Below are positions 16,657 to 26,879 of a stretch of DNA of 64,000 bases, in pieces. Both the position numbers and the translations under genes were made by a program. The stretch is from Mycteria americana (taxonomy: Eukaryota; Chordata; Aves; Ciconiiformes; Ciconiidae): positions 186,001 through 250,000 of the forward strand of contig NW_027445659.1 of assembly GCF_035582795.1 (NCBI RefSeq), read 5' to 3'. Each line of letters opens with the position of its first letter. Position 1 is the first letter of the stretch. The notes below the pieces were generated by a model, which made no database searches, had not been told where the DNA came from, and was given only the letters and a program-made list of their open reading frames with translations.

Positions 16657-17790
16657 CCTGGGCTGGCAGATGGCCAGGGCATCGCTGCTCTTTCTGTGCT
16701 GCTGGACCGGACAGGCTGGAACTCGTCTGAACTCGAGTCAAAGGGGCTGTAACCTGTGGATGACTCCACGTGGGAGCAGGACACCCCAAAGTGTCTGTGG
16801 CCGTGGATAAGCCGATGCCAGAGCAGGTACCTCTTGACGCGTCTGTGGCCGTGGTTGCGTGTGTGCTGCAGCAGGTACGTCTGAAGGGATAATGGCCCAA
16901 GGATAAGTGCACGCTGGAAAAAGGTACACCTCAAAGAATCTATAGTTGTAGATAAGTCCATGCTGCAGTAGATACGCCTTGGAGCATCCGTGGCTGTGCA
17001 TGAGGTCATGCTGGAGCACCTGAAAGCGTGTGGCCATGGATAGACCCATGACAGAGCAGGTACGCCCCTGGAGGGATTGCAGCCATGGGTAAGGGCGTGC
17101 TGGAGCAGGTTTACTTCTGAAGGGACTGTGGCTGTGGGCGAGGCCATGCTGGAGCAGGTACATATCTGAAGGCACGGTGGCCCATGGAGAAGGCCACGCT
17201 GGAACAGGGGCACCTCAAAGCGACTGTGGCTGTGCAGAAGTCTATGCTGCAGCAGGTAGAGCCCTGGAGAGACTGGCTCATAGATGAGGCTCCACTTGGA
17301 GCAGGTACGCCCCTAAGGGACCGCAGTCTGTGGATAAGTCCAAGCCGGAGCAGGGGCGAGGGAGAGGAGGTCATTGCAATGTTAAACCTGATGGTCTGGT
17401 CCAAAGGGACCAGGGGTGGAGACTGTAATGGAAATACCTTTAAATTGTTGTAACCCAGGATTTGAGTTGCCTGTTACGGGAACGACTACAGCAGGAACCA
17501 CCTGAACCAATGGAGGACAAGCCTTACAAGAAGCAGTGCAAGTGCAGCAGTGACCCAGCCTGAGCTGTCTTGTGATGTATGTGAGCTTGGAACACTGATC
17601 AGGCAATTGACATCTGAATAGCGGATGGCTTTTCCAAGACCTTAGCAAGTCCTTTGTTCCTTTAGCAAGGAACAAAGAAAGTTGTGGGTACGAGGAGCCT
17701 CACGCATAGCTTTCCTATTGCATGTAATTTGAGTACAAGCCAGCCACTTTATCTATAACAATGACAGCCTAAGGGAGCCTTCTATGAGCT
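16657..17790 (-). mobile_element. Endogenous retrovirus fossil, internal repeat-bearing segment, arm 1
   Basis: ERV-associated segment next to the LTR at 16112-16656. Between about 16780 and 17360 it is a degenerate tandem repeat of about 60-66 bp (core GCTGGAGCAGGTACGCC), a kind of minisatellite I recall inside avian ERVs. The part 17006-17790 recurs inverted at 30868-31635 with very high similarity. No intact gene. Broken, with an unknown number of breaks; moderate age judged by the similarity of the two copies. Confidence 0.6.
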
Positions 17791-18912
17791 CTCCTGGTCA
17801 TAGGCTGATCCCGGTACCAGGTGCAGACTCAGGAAGGGTTCTGAGGGGAAGAGAGGGGTGCAAAGTGCCCTGCCAATCTAAAACAGGGCTCTGGGGCATA
17901 GGAGATGTCTCACGAGACCTTGGTAAAGGGAGCAGAGGAGTCCGGAGAGACCCAAGAAGCCTCAGAGATAACAATGAGTAACTCTGAAGGGGATTTCAAC
18001 CGAGTACAGATGTCATCAGGAGGCCAAGCTCTGAATGAAGGCATCCTAGATGGCAAAGAGTAAGATAAGAGCGCTCTGAAGTGCACAAAACAAATAAACC
18101 AAAAAATCAAAATGGAGCCAAAGAGCTACAAGGGTGTTGTGGAGTACAACAAAGGACTCAGATGACATCGTTATAGACAGTAGAGGAATGAGGAGGCGGT
18201 GGGGTAAGAAAAGAAGGCTTGGAGACCCAGTGAGGGCCTTGGAGTCTGAGGAGGGCATCTAGGCAAACTAGAGATGACTGAGCGAGAGAAGAACCGAACA
18301 GAGACACCCTCGACGGCAGACAGAAAGATAAAGGAGTGCTGCATGGCAAAGACAGACCAGCCTTGGGGCAGATCTCTGGATGATATTCTTAAATTGCTTA
18401 CTAACCTTAGACAAAACCAAAACAATATTCCCGAGCGATACCGATAGATGTCAGTTAACTACCCCCAAGAATGCACAAGATACTGAAAAGTTACTGTAAT
18501 GAAAGAGGAAACATTGTAGAAGAAGGTAGTGAAGGTGCCATCTTGTATTTCCTCCTTAAAAACCCTCTCAGAGGAAGAAGTATAATTGCTAATTGTCTCC
18601 ATTAGGTGGTACCCGACATACAGTAATGGTTTCAGTATGAAAGTTAGATGCCAAAGTAAGCTCAAGGTCACTGTTTTAATAACAAATCTCCCAGGCAAAA
18701 CATCACTAGTCACTGCAGAGCACAGGAAACTGCAAAAGCCACCACTGATCTTTAACATGTACAGCAAAAAAATGAGCACAGTGTGGATCAGATAAACCAA
18801 TATCGAGAACAGATGAATCCGCAACTATTAACAGATCTAAATTCCCTAATACGCTCTGCTTAATCTGCTAATATCTCAAACCATTCGTGCCCCACATTGG
18901 GCACCAAAAAGG
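17791..18912. other. No gene recognised
   Basis: AT-richer sequence of ordinary complexity between two ERV-related pieces. Only short chance ORFs occur on both strands. It may be unrecognised ERV interior, but nothing in it matches a family I can name. Confidence 0.5.
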
Positions 18913-19170
18913 ACCGTTGTGGTTTAGCCCCAGTCGGCAGTTAAGTGCCACACGGCCGCTCGCTCACCCTCCCGCCCCGGTGGGATGGGAGAGAGAATCG
19001 GAAGAGCAAAAATAAGAAAACTCGTGGGTTGAGATAAGAACACTTTAATAATTGGAACAAAATAATAACAATAAATTGTAAGGACAACGAAAACAACAAA
19101 AGAAGGAGAGAGGAAGCAAACCAAGGAAAAAAAACAAGATGAAAATAAGATACATCGTCCTCCTGCCATT
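18913..19170 (-). mobile_element. Partial avian LTR in minus orientation
   Basis: Begins GTGGTTTAGCCCCAGTCGG and continues through GCCGCTCGCTCACCCTCC and GTGGGATGGGAGAGAGAATC. That is the reverse complement of the 3' end of the LTR family represented by the solo LTR at 44661-45223. Its other end is not clear, so it is a fragment or a divergent subfamily. Fossil only. Confidence 0.65.
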
Positions 19171-19732
19171 GAAGACTTATATACTACTTGCTTCCCCACA
19201 AACACCCACCTGTCTCAACTTAATTGTCGATCCAGAGGCAACGCCAAGCAGGCCACGGCCCGAGGCTCAACCGTCCTGCTTAGCCTACATCTGTTACTTA
19301 AACTGCAAGAAGAAGTCAAACCACCCGCCGACACACAAAAACTACAGTTACTGCCAGAGGACTCAAATATAGGCAGAGACTGATAGGCCAGAAGAGGTAC
19401 GGGTAGCGAATGACCGTGGCTGGTGTAACCACAGGCAAATTTGTCCTTTATGGACAAATAACTCCCAAATGACTAAATGAACTGCAGCATGGAGAACCCC
19501 TCGGGAGGCAGCACGCTCGCACGAGAGCGCTGACGTATATGGCGCAGGAGACCGGGCTGCCGATAGCTGCTGGCATGCAGAACGCTACTCTTAGATAACA
19601 CTGCACTATAAAGTCTTAAGACAAAACTGCGTAGGAGTTACAGGAGACCTGAGTGTAGACAGATACTGAATATGACAGGACAGGCACCCAAAGTCTAATG
19701 GAGACCCCTCAGACCCAGATGCTGGATGAGAG
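19171..19732. other. No gene recognised
   Basis: Intergenic stretch between an LTR fragment and a CR1 fragment. Short chance ORFs only. Confidence 0.5.
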
Positions 19733-20035
19733 ATCACAGAATCACAGAATCGTATAGGTTGGAAAAGACCTTTAAGATCATCGAATCCAACCGTAAACCT
19801 AACACTACCAAGACCACCACTGCACCATGTCCCTAAGCACCTCATCCAAACGTCCTTTAAATACCTCCAGGGACGGCGACTCAACCCCTTCCCTGGGCAG
19901 CCTGTTCCAATGCTTGATAACCCTTTCAGTGAAGAAAAATTTCCTAATATCCAGTCTAAACCTCCCCTGGTGCAACTTGAGACCACTTCCTCTTGTCCTA
20001 TCACTTGTTACCTGGGAGAAGAGACCGACCCCCAC
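19733..20035 (-). mobile_element. CR1 LINE, 3' end fragment
   Basis: Minus-oriented CR1 tail: the + strand starts with the complement of the CR1 terminal octamers (ATCACAGAATCACAGAATC) and runs through the complement of the C-terminal reverse-transcriptase ORF. It is about 300 bp and closely resembles the end of the CR1 at 38122-39572, so it is a fairly young subfamily. 5' truncated, as is usual for CR1. Confidence 0.9.
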
Positions 20036-21005
20036 AAGATGCTTCTTGCCAAAATACAAGCTCAATGAGGAAAAGCCAAAGGCGATGCAGACCGAGCTAT
20101 TAAAAGCTCAGTGCAGAAGTATTCATTACTTCAGACGGCAGGTCGGTTCTGCCAGGTCGGTCAAGCCAAGCACCAGGTTCTAATGCCAGTCCAGTGGTGT
20201 CCACGATAGCTCTCACAGCCTCCCATGTAATAGACAGCTCCCCCGTCCGGGACCATGTTTTGCATGTCCCAAGCCCTCCCCGCACCCATGTTGAAAAACA
20301 AACAGAACAATTAAGGACTCTGCTTCATCACCTCAGCCTCCAAAAGAAGCTTCCTTCCTCTGCTGACAGTCAACACGGATATCCTCCTGCTGTTCCCTGA
20401 ATGCGGGCTGGCCTTGGGTGCCCGTACTGCCAAAGGAAGAGAAAATGATTATGCTCTTATATTTAACGTGCTACGCACATTATAATGTGCTCCATCATCC
20501 TCTTGTTCTCCAAGAAATCAAAAGAAAACTACCATCCCCATTGCTACATAACAGTAGGTTGTGCAGGAGACGGCTGAGCCGGACCTCCAGAAATGGAAAA
20601 CCCTGCTGTGACCCTGCTTTGCCTTTTGGCGACAGCGCCCGCCATCGGTGTGCCCCAAACAGGCGAGGTCCCCTGCGGGCTGGCGTCCGCCCCCCAAGAA
20701 CGCGGAGCCCTGCCTGGTACCACCACCACCACCACACCCCCAAACCCCTCCTCTTCCAACTGGGGCCACCGGGAACATCACCGGGAACACCGGCGGGGGG
20801 AGAAACGCCGCAACTGCCGCACCCCTGTGTGGGATCGGGGGGGGGCGGTGCTGAGGCAGCCCCCTGGACCTCCAAAAAGAGACACCCCCCCACCCCCCCC
20901 CCACCCCACGCCTCCCACCCCCCCCACCCCCCCCCCCATTTTGGGGGGAGCCGCACCCCCAGCGGGGGTTAATGAAATGGCTGATGGCGTTTGTAGCTTC
21001 ATGTT
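20036..21005. other. Intergenic, C-rich in its second half, no gene
   Basis: A GTGGTGGTGG-type simple repeat (complement) lies at about 20720-20745 and C-runs at about 20879-20945. Long ORFs on both strands here are of biased composition (Pro/Gly) and resemble no protein family. Confidence 0.5.
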
Positions 21006-21865
21006 TCTGCACCCCCAGATTGGAGGGCAGGGGAGTTGGGGGGTCCTGGGGGGAATTGGGGGGGTCCTGGGGGTCCTGGGGGGTTATGAGGGGATTATTG
21101 AGGAAATTGGGGGGGTATTTGGGGGTAATGGGGGTCCTGGGAGCATCATGGGAGCTCTGGGGGGGCTTGGGGCGCTTATGGGGGGGACAGGACATTGGGG
21201 GTCCTGGGGGGAGTTATGGGGGAGTTATGGGGGTCTCTGGGGGGTTATGGGGGGTACTGGGCATCCTGGGGGAGTGTATGTGGGGCTGGGAAAATATTGG
21301 GGGGGTCCTGGGGGATATTGGGGTGGTTATGGGGGTTCCGGGAGGGAATTGGGGGGGGGTATTGGGGGTCATGGGGGAGGTTATGGGGCTCCCGGGGGGG
21401 AACTGGGGGGAATTGGAGGGGCCCTGGGGGGGGGTTTATGGGGGTCTTGGGGGGGTCCTGGGGGAATTGGGGAGGTCGTGGGGGTCTTGGGGGGGGTTAT
21501 GGGGGGTCCTAGGGTGTATTGGGCGGGTTATGGGGGTCCTGGGATGGGTTATGTGGGGCTGGGGGGGATATTGGGTGTTCCTTGGGGGGTATTGTGGGGG
21601 CTTGAGGGCTATTGGGGGGCTTATGGGGGTCCCAGAGGGGAAATGGGGGGAATTGGGGGGGTTCTGTGGGGTCCTGTGGGGGCTATGGGAGGCTGGGGGG
21701 GGTTGGGGGTGCTGGAAGGGTCCTGGAGGGATTGGAGGGGGGACCGGAGGGGGGGTTATGTGTTGGCTGGGGGGTGCTAGGGGGGTTTGGGGGTGCCGGG
21801 GGGGTTCTATGGGAGTGGGGGGTGGGACTAGGCGGTCCTGGGGCTCCCTGAAGGGGCTTTTGGGG
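21006..21865. repeat. G-rich minisatellite upstream of NGDN
   Basis: About 850 bp of irregular 25-35 bp units such as GGGGGTCCTGGGGGGAATT, with G-runs of 4-9 on the + strand every 8-12 bases. It yields 395- and 483-codon Gly/Trp-rich ORFs that are artefacts. Very high G-quadruplex potential on one strand. Confidence 0.9.
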
Positions 21866-21964
21866 GGGTCCCGGGGAGGGAGGGTTCTGCAGGCAGAGCC
21901 CCTCCAGCGGCAGATCCTCCGCGCCGCGCGGGGGCGCACTCCTCGCCCGTCGTTCGCTTCCCAT

Positions 21965-22306
21965 TGGTTCGCCCGCCCGCCACTCCCTCCGCCCCGCCCG
22001 CCACTCCCTCCGCCCCGCCCGCCACTCCCTCCGCCCCGCCCTCCACTCCCTCCGCCCCGCCCTCTTCTTCCCGCCCAGCCGCGCTGGGGGCGGGGTCAGC
22101 ACCTCTCCCCCCCCCCTTCGCCCTCCCATTGGCCAGTGCCGCCGGCGCCGCGTTCCGATTGGCCCGCCCGCCTTCTCCTCAGCGCTTCCCGCCCAGCCGC
22201 GCTAGGGCGGGGCTTTTGCCTCCCTCCTCGCCCTTCCATTGGCCAGCGCTGCCGGCGCCGCGTTCCGATTGGCTCCTGTCGCTTCCCCTCAGCCTTTCCT
22301 CTCAAA
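21965..22306 (+). promoter_or_regulatory. NGDN promoter with five NF-Y boxes and a 110-bp duplication
   Basis: Five inverted CCAAT boxes (ATTGG) at 21963, 22128, 22158, 22238 and 22268. The last four form two copies of a 110-bp module that also carries CCGGCGCCGCGTTCCGATTGG. A 21-bp C-rich tandem repeat (GCCCGCCACTCCCTCCGCCCC, 4-5 units) lies at about 21969-22065. The last CCAAT box is 35 bp before the start codon, so transcription must begin very close to the ATG. Confidence 0.75.
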
Positions 22307-25011
22307 ATGGCGGCGGCGGAGGCTGTAGCGCTGCTGGAAGCTCTGCGGGGGCAGGTGAGCCCCCCCCCCCCCCCCCCCCGGATCCCCGACACCCCCCCAG
22401 ACCCTCCTCAAGCTCCCCCCTGATCTCCCTCCGTCCCCTCAGGTGGCGGCGGTGACCGAACACGGGCTGGGGCTGCTGCGGCGGGTGCGCGGCGGGCGGC
22501 TCCGCACCGAGAAGGTACTGGGGAGGTGGGGAATGGGGGGGAGGAAGGGTGTTTTGGGGGGCATAGGGGGTCTTGGGGGGGGACGTGGGGATTCTAGGGG
22601 GGGTATGGGGGTCCTGGGGGGGGCATTTCGGGCTCTGAGGGGTTCTCAAGGGTGTCCTGGGGGGGGAGGAAGGGGGTCGGGGGGGAGATATGTGGGTGTT
22701 GGGAGTTTAAGGGGGTTCTGAGAGGGGTGTTGGGCGGGCCTTATGGAGGTCCTGGGGGGGAAATTTGGGGTCCTGGGGGGGAGAAGGGGTTTTGGCCTGA
22801 GAAAGCGGTTTTAGGGGGGAGATATAATGGTTGGAGGGAGGGTCTGATGATATTGTGGGGTCCTGGGGGGGAGAAGTGGTTTTGGGCTGAGAAAGCAGTT
22901 TTAGGGTGGAGATATAGGGATTGGAGGGAGGGTCTGATGGTATTGTGGGGACCTGGGGGGGGGATATCGGGGTCCAGGGGGTGTCTGAGAGAGGGATTAA
23001 GGTTCGGGGGGTGGATTTTGGGGCTCTTAGGAGCGAATACTTTGGGGTTGGGGGGGGATGTTGGGGTGCCCCTGACCCCCCGTTTCGTGCCTCCCCTGGC
23101 AGGGGGTGTCCCTGCTGGAGGTGCGGGCGCAGGCACTGCTCCAATACCTGCAGGACCTCGGGCTGCTGCTGGCGACCAAGGCCCGGGGGGGGGCCCTGGG
23201 GGGGCTGCCCGCCCTGCCCCGCCTCCTGGAGACACGCGTGGTGAGGGGCAGGGCTTGAGAGGGTGGGGCAGGGGAGGGGCGGGGCTGGTGGGGATTTGGG
23301 GAGGGGGGTGTCCAAATGCTTGAGTGCCTTTACTTCTCCCCCAAAAAAGGTGCTGGAGAAGGTGCGTCCCGTCGAGCATCGCCTCAAGTACCAGCTGGAG
23401 AAGCTGCTGCGGGCGGCCATGACGGGGGGGAGGGGTGAGCGCCGATGTCTGAGTCCTCCCTCCCCCACTTTCTTTGATGATTGACAGCTGTCCATCAACT
23501 CCACTCTCCTGCAGGTGACAACGACCCCCTATGCTTCCGCCCTGACCCCACCAACATGGTGACGCAGGTGAGACTGGGAGGGCTGGATGCTTGGGTGTCA
23601 TCCCCCCTCCAAAAGGGGTGGGGCTTGTGTTTGAGTGACATCTCTGCCCCACAGGACGATGAGGAGGAGGAGGAGGGGCGGGGAGGAGTGAAGGCCCCGG
23701 GGCTGGGTGGGGGGCGCAGATACGTCCCCCCCCGCTTGGTGCCGGTGCAGTATGGTGAGTTGTGGGGCGCAGCGGTGGGGGTCCCAGACCTGGGGTTCCC
23801 CCCCCCACGCTTTGACCCCTGGGTTCTCTCTGCCCCACAGATGCCATGGGGCAGGAACGGGAGCAGCGGGCACGGGAGGCAGCGCGGCGCCGGGCCCTGA
23901 GCAGCTCTGTCATCCGGGAGCTGCGGGAGGAGCTGAGCGAAGCCCCCCAGGAGTTGGGGGGCAGCGGGGGGGGTGGGGCCTTCCCCCCACCCCGAACCGC
24001 CCACTTGAGGTCAGCCAGATGCCGTGGGGCGGGATGTGGGGCTGGGGAGGGAGATGTGGGGCTCTATGGGGCAGGGTCTTGGGGGGGGGGGGGGGGGCTG
24101 TGGGGCAGGCGGAGGACTTGGGGGTCACAGGGGAGCACTTGTGGGGCAGAAGGGGGACTTGGTCTGGGTGAGCACTTGTGGGGCAGGAGGGGTCTAGGCG
24201 GACACTTGTGGGACAGGAGGGGAACTTGAGGGGAGCACTTGGGGGTTGGGGGAGCACTTGGGGGGCTGGGTGAGGACTTGGGGGTCACAGGGGGACTTAG
24301 GGGGCTGGGAGAGCACTTGTGGGGCAGGAGGAGTCTAGGTGGGTACTTGTGGGGCAGAAAGGGGACTTGAGAGGAGGACTTGGGGAGCACGTGGGGGGCA
24401 GGAGGGTGAGTTGGGGGGCTGGGGGAGCACTTGTGGGGCGGGAGAGGGATTTGGGAGGAGTGCTTGTGGGGCTGGGGGAGCACTTGGGGGTTTGGGGTGC
24501 AGTACTTGTGGGGCAGGAGGGGGAGTTGGGAGGAGCACTTGTGGGGCAGGCAGGGTCCAGGTGGGCACTTATGGGGCAGGACGCGCTACGAGGAGTCCAT
24601 GCTGGTGCGGCTGAGTGAGAGCCGGCGGGAGCGGGCCCAGCGCCGGCGGGCGGCGGTGGCGGGGGGGGACCTGGCCGCCATCACCCACTTTGGTGACATC
24701 GGTGCTCTCCTGGAACCCACCAATGAGGTGAGCTGCGTGCTGGGCGGGGCTGGGCCATGCCCGGAGGCCTGGGTCCCCACTCTGACCCCTTCCCCTGCCC
24801 CCCCAGGACGCGCCGCCCCCCAAGAGGAAGAAGAAGGTGATGGCGAGGAAGGGGAGGAAGAGGGGTGAGTCCTCCTGTGTCCCATCAGCCCCTGGGGCTG
24901 GGGGGGCACCCCCAGCCCTGGGTCCCCTTTTTGGGGGTCCTGGATGCCTGGGTCCCTCATGCCTCTCTCTTCTGCCCTCTGCCCCCCCCAGGTTTCCGCC
25001 GGCGGCGCTGA
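22307..25011 (+). CDS. NGDN: Neuroguidin (Sas10/Utp3 family), complete
   Basis: Nucleolar and cytoplasmic protein of the Sas10/Utp3/C1D family, tied to small-subunit rRNA processing and, through eIF4E binding, to translational control. Exons 22307-22354, 22443-22514, 23103-23240, 23350-23434, 23515-23567, 23655-23754, 23841-24009, 24580-24727, 24807-24864 and 24992-25011 join in frame to 296 aa (human 315). Diagnostic blocks are VLEKVRPVEHRLKYQLEKLL, DNDPLCFRPDPTNM, RRYVPPRLVPVQYD, RRRALSSSVIRELREE, RYEESMLVRLS and the basic C-terminus GFRRRR. The Sas10 domain covers roughly residues 8-110. An acidic DDEEEEE run follows. Many Lys positions of the human protein are Arg here. On human 14q11, so it is not part of the X-linked block next door. 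Confidence 0.94.
24050..24577. repeat. G-rich minisatellite in NGDN intron 7
   Basis: Imperfect 25-40 bp units built on GAGCACTTGTGGGGCAGGAG and GACTTGGGGG, about 15 copies, filling nearly the whole intron up to the acceptor at 24579. Confidence 0.88.
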
Positions 25012-25230
25012 GCCCCTCCTCCATCTCCAGCTGTTGCTTGTTAGCTCTTTGCTAATTAATGTGGGGGGGGCAGAGCTTTCTTAGAGGCTAATTAGCCCTG
25101 CCCCGCCCAGCACAACCCTTATATGACCCAGTGGTGAATCCAGTCTCCTTTGTTATCCTCCTCTTTTGGAGTGGTGTTCCTCCTAATTAACCCCCTTTTA
25201 ATTAACTTCCCCAATAAGTTAATTAAAAAT

Positions 25231-25236
25231 AATAAA
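25231..25236 (+). terminator. Poly(A) signal of NGDN
   Basis: AATAAA 220 bp after the stop codon, inside an AT-rich island with several TTAATTAA-like stretches. Confidence 0.82.
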
Positions 25237-25239
25237 GAT

Positions 25240-26444
25240 GAATAAGCAGCCCTCGGGGGGGACTGCCCCATGACGAGGTGGTGGCTGCCCCCCATATTTG
25301 GGGGGGTGATGTCAGAGGTCGGGGGTGCCACCCCCGCACCCCTCCCCCCCCACCATTTTGGGGATGGTTTTTGGTCTGGGGGGAGGGGGAATCCCACCCG
25401 CTGTGGGGTGGGGACCCCCTGCTGTGGGGCAGGAAGACTTAGGGGGCACTGCTGTGGGTCACCATCGGGAGGGAGGGGGGGAATCTGTCCTGTTCTGCAA
25501 CGTTGGGGGACCCATGGCCTCGCCGTGCCTCACAGTGCTGGCTGGAGCTGTGGGGTGGGGGGAGAGAAGAGGTGTCAGCCTGGCCCCATAAGTGCCAGCC
25601 TTGTAGCGTCCCCTCAGCCCCATAGTGTCCCCCAAGACCCACCTGCAGGGGAGGATCCGTCCTGCCCCATGGCAGCCTTGTGTGGGGTTTGGGGGGATGT
25701 CAGGTGGGGTTTGGGGGAACCCTCCCATCACTCACCCTCGGGGGTGGGGCCGCTGTTGATGTCATTGCCCGCATGCCCCTCAACCAAGGTTGGGACCCGG
25801 GTGGGGAAGGGGTGAGGTTTTGGGGGGTTCTGAAGGATTTTGGGGGGACCCCAAGGGTTGTGGAGGGGTCCTGAAGGATGTTTGTGGTCCCCAGAGGGGT
25901 TCTGGGGGGTCTTCAAGGGGTTTTTGGGGAGGTCCTGAAGGATTTTGGGGTCCACAGTGGTTTTGGGGTGCCCAAGGATGTTTGGGGGGGGTCCCCAGGG
26001 GATCCTGAAAGATTTTTGGGCCCCCAAGGGTATTTTGGGGGTGTCCAAAAGATTTCTGGGGGTCCAGGGAGGTTTTGGGAGGTCCTGAAGGATTTTGGGG
26101 GTCCCTGGGGGGGGTTTGGGGCCTCCAAGGGTGTTTGGGAGTCCCAGGAGGCACCAAAGGGTTTTGGGGTGTCCCTAAAGGTTTAGGGGCATCCCCAAGT
26201 GCTTGGGAGTGGCCAAGGGTCCTCAGGGTGGGGTTTTGGGGTGCAAAATAAAGTTTTGGGGGGTTGCAAGAAGATTTTGGGGTGCTGTGTGGGTTTTTTT
26301 GGGGTGCAGGGGAGTGTTTTGGGGTGTTGGGGGTACTTTGGGGTCCCCGAGTGGCTTTTTGGGTCCTGGGGGGTGTTTTGGGGTGCAGGGCAGCTGCTGG
26401 CGGTAGAGGGGGCGGGGCTGAGGCGGGCTGTGCCCTATGATCAC
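25240..26444. repeat. G-rich intergenic tract with degenerate tandem repeats
   Basis: Downstream of NGDN. From about 25800 to 26400 it is a loose tandem array of about 25-30 bp units such as GGTCCTGAAGGATTTTGGGG. No gene is supported; long Gly- or Pro-rich ORFs are shadows of the repeat. Confidence 0.7.
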
Positions 26445-26870
26445 CATTCATACCTGCTACAGCACTTGGACACGCCCACGTCTGTGGGGCCTGACGAGAT
26501 CCACCCGAGAGTACGCAGGGAGCTGGCAGAAGAGCTCACCAAGCCCCTTTCCATCGTTTACCGGCAGTCCTGGCTTGCTGGGGAGGTCCCGGCTGACTGG
26601 AGATTTGCCAGTGTGACACGGCTACAAGAAGGGCCAGAAGGAGGACCTGGGGAACTACAGGCCTGTCAGGAAATTTTACTTCACTGAAAGGGTTATCAAG
26701 CATTGAAACAGGCTGCCCAGGGAAGGGGTTGAGTCGCCGTCCCTGGAGGTATTTAAAGGACGTTTGGATGAGGTGCTTAGGGACACGGTGCAGTGGTGGT
26801 GTTGGTAGTGCTAGGTTTACGGTTGGACTCTATGATCTTAAAGGTCTTTTCCAACCTATACGATTCTGTG
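26445..26870 (+). mobile_element. CR1 LINE fragment with internal deletion
   Basis: The first 210 bp resembles the segment just before the CR1 reverse-transcriptase core ([29 protein letters not shown]). It then jumps at about 26665 straight to the last 200 bp of CR1 ([22 protein letters not shown], then the 3' tail). About 1.1 kb of the element is missing between the two parts. Ends with the CR1 tail motif. Confidence 0.88.
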
Positions 26871-26879
26871 ATCTGGTGT

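Noticed and set aside
16362-17453. ORFs on both strands of the 60-66 bp tandem repeat
   Set aside because: They translate the repeat inside an ERV fossil; no independent protein family.
20593-22423. ORFs of 395 and 483 codons before NGDN
   Set aside because: Gly/Trp-rich translation of a G-rich minisatellite, running into the NGDN promoter; no family resemblance.
24064-24618. ORFs on both strands in NGDN intron 7
   Set aside because: Translation of an intronic minisatellite; the real exon starts only at 24580 in its own frame.
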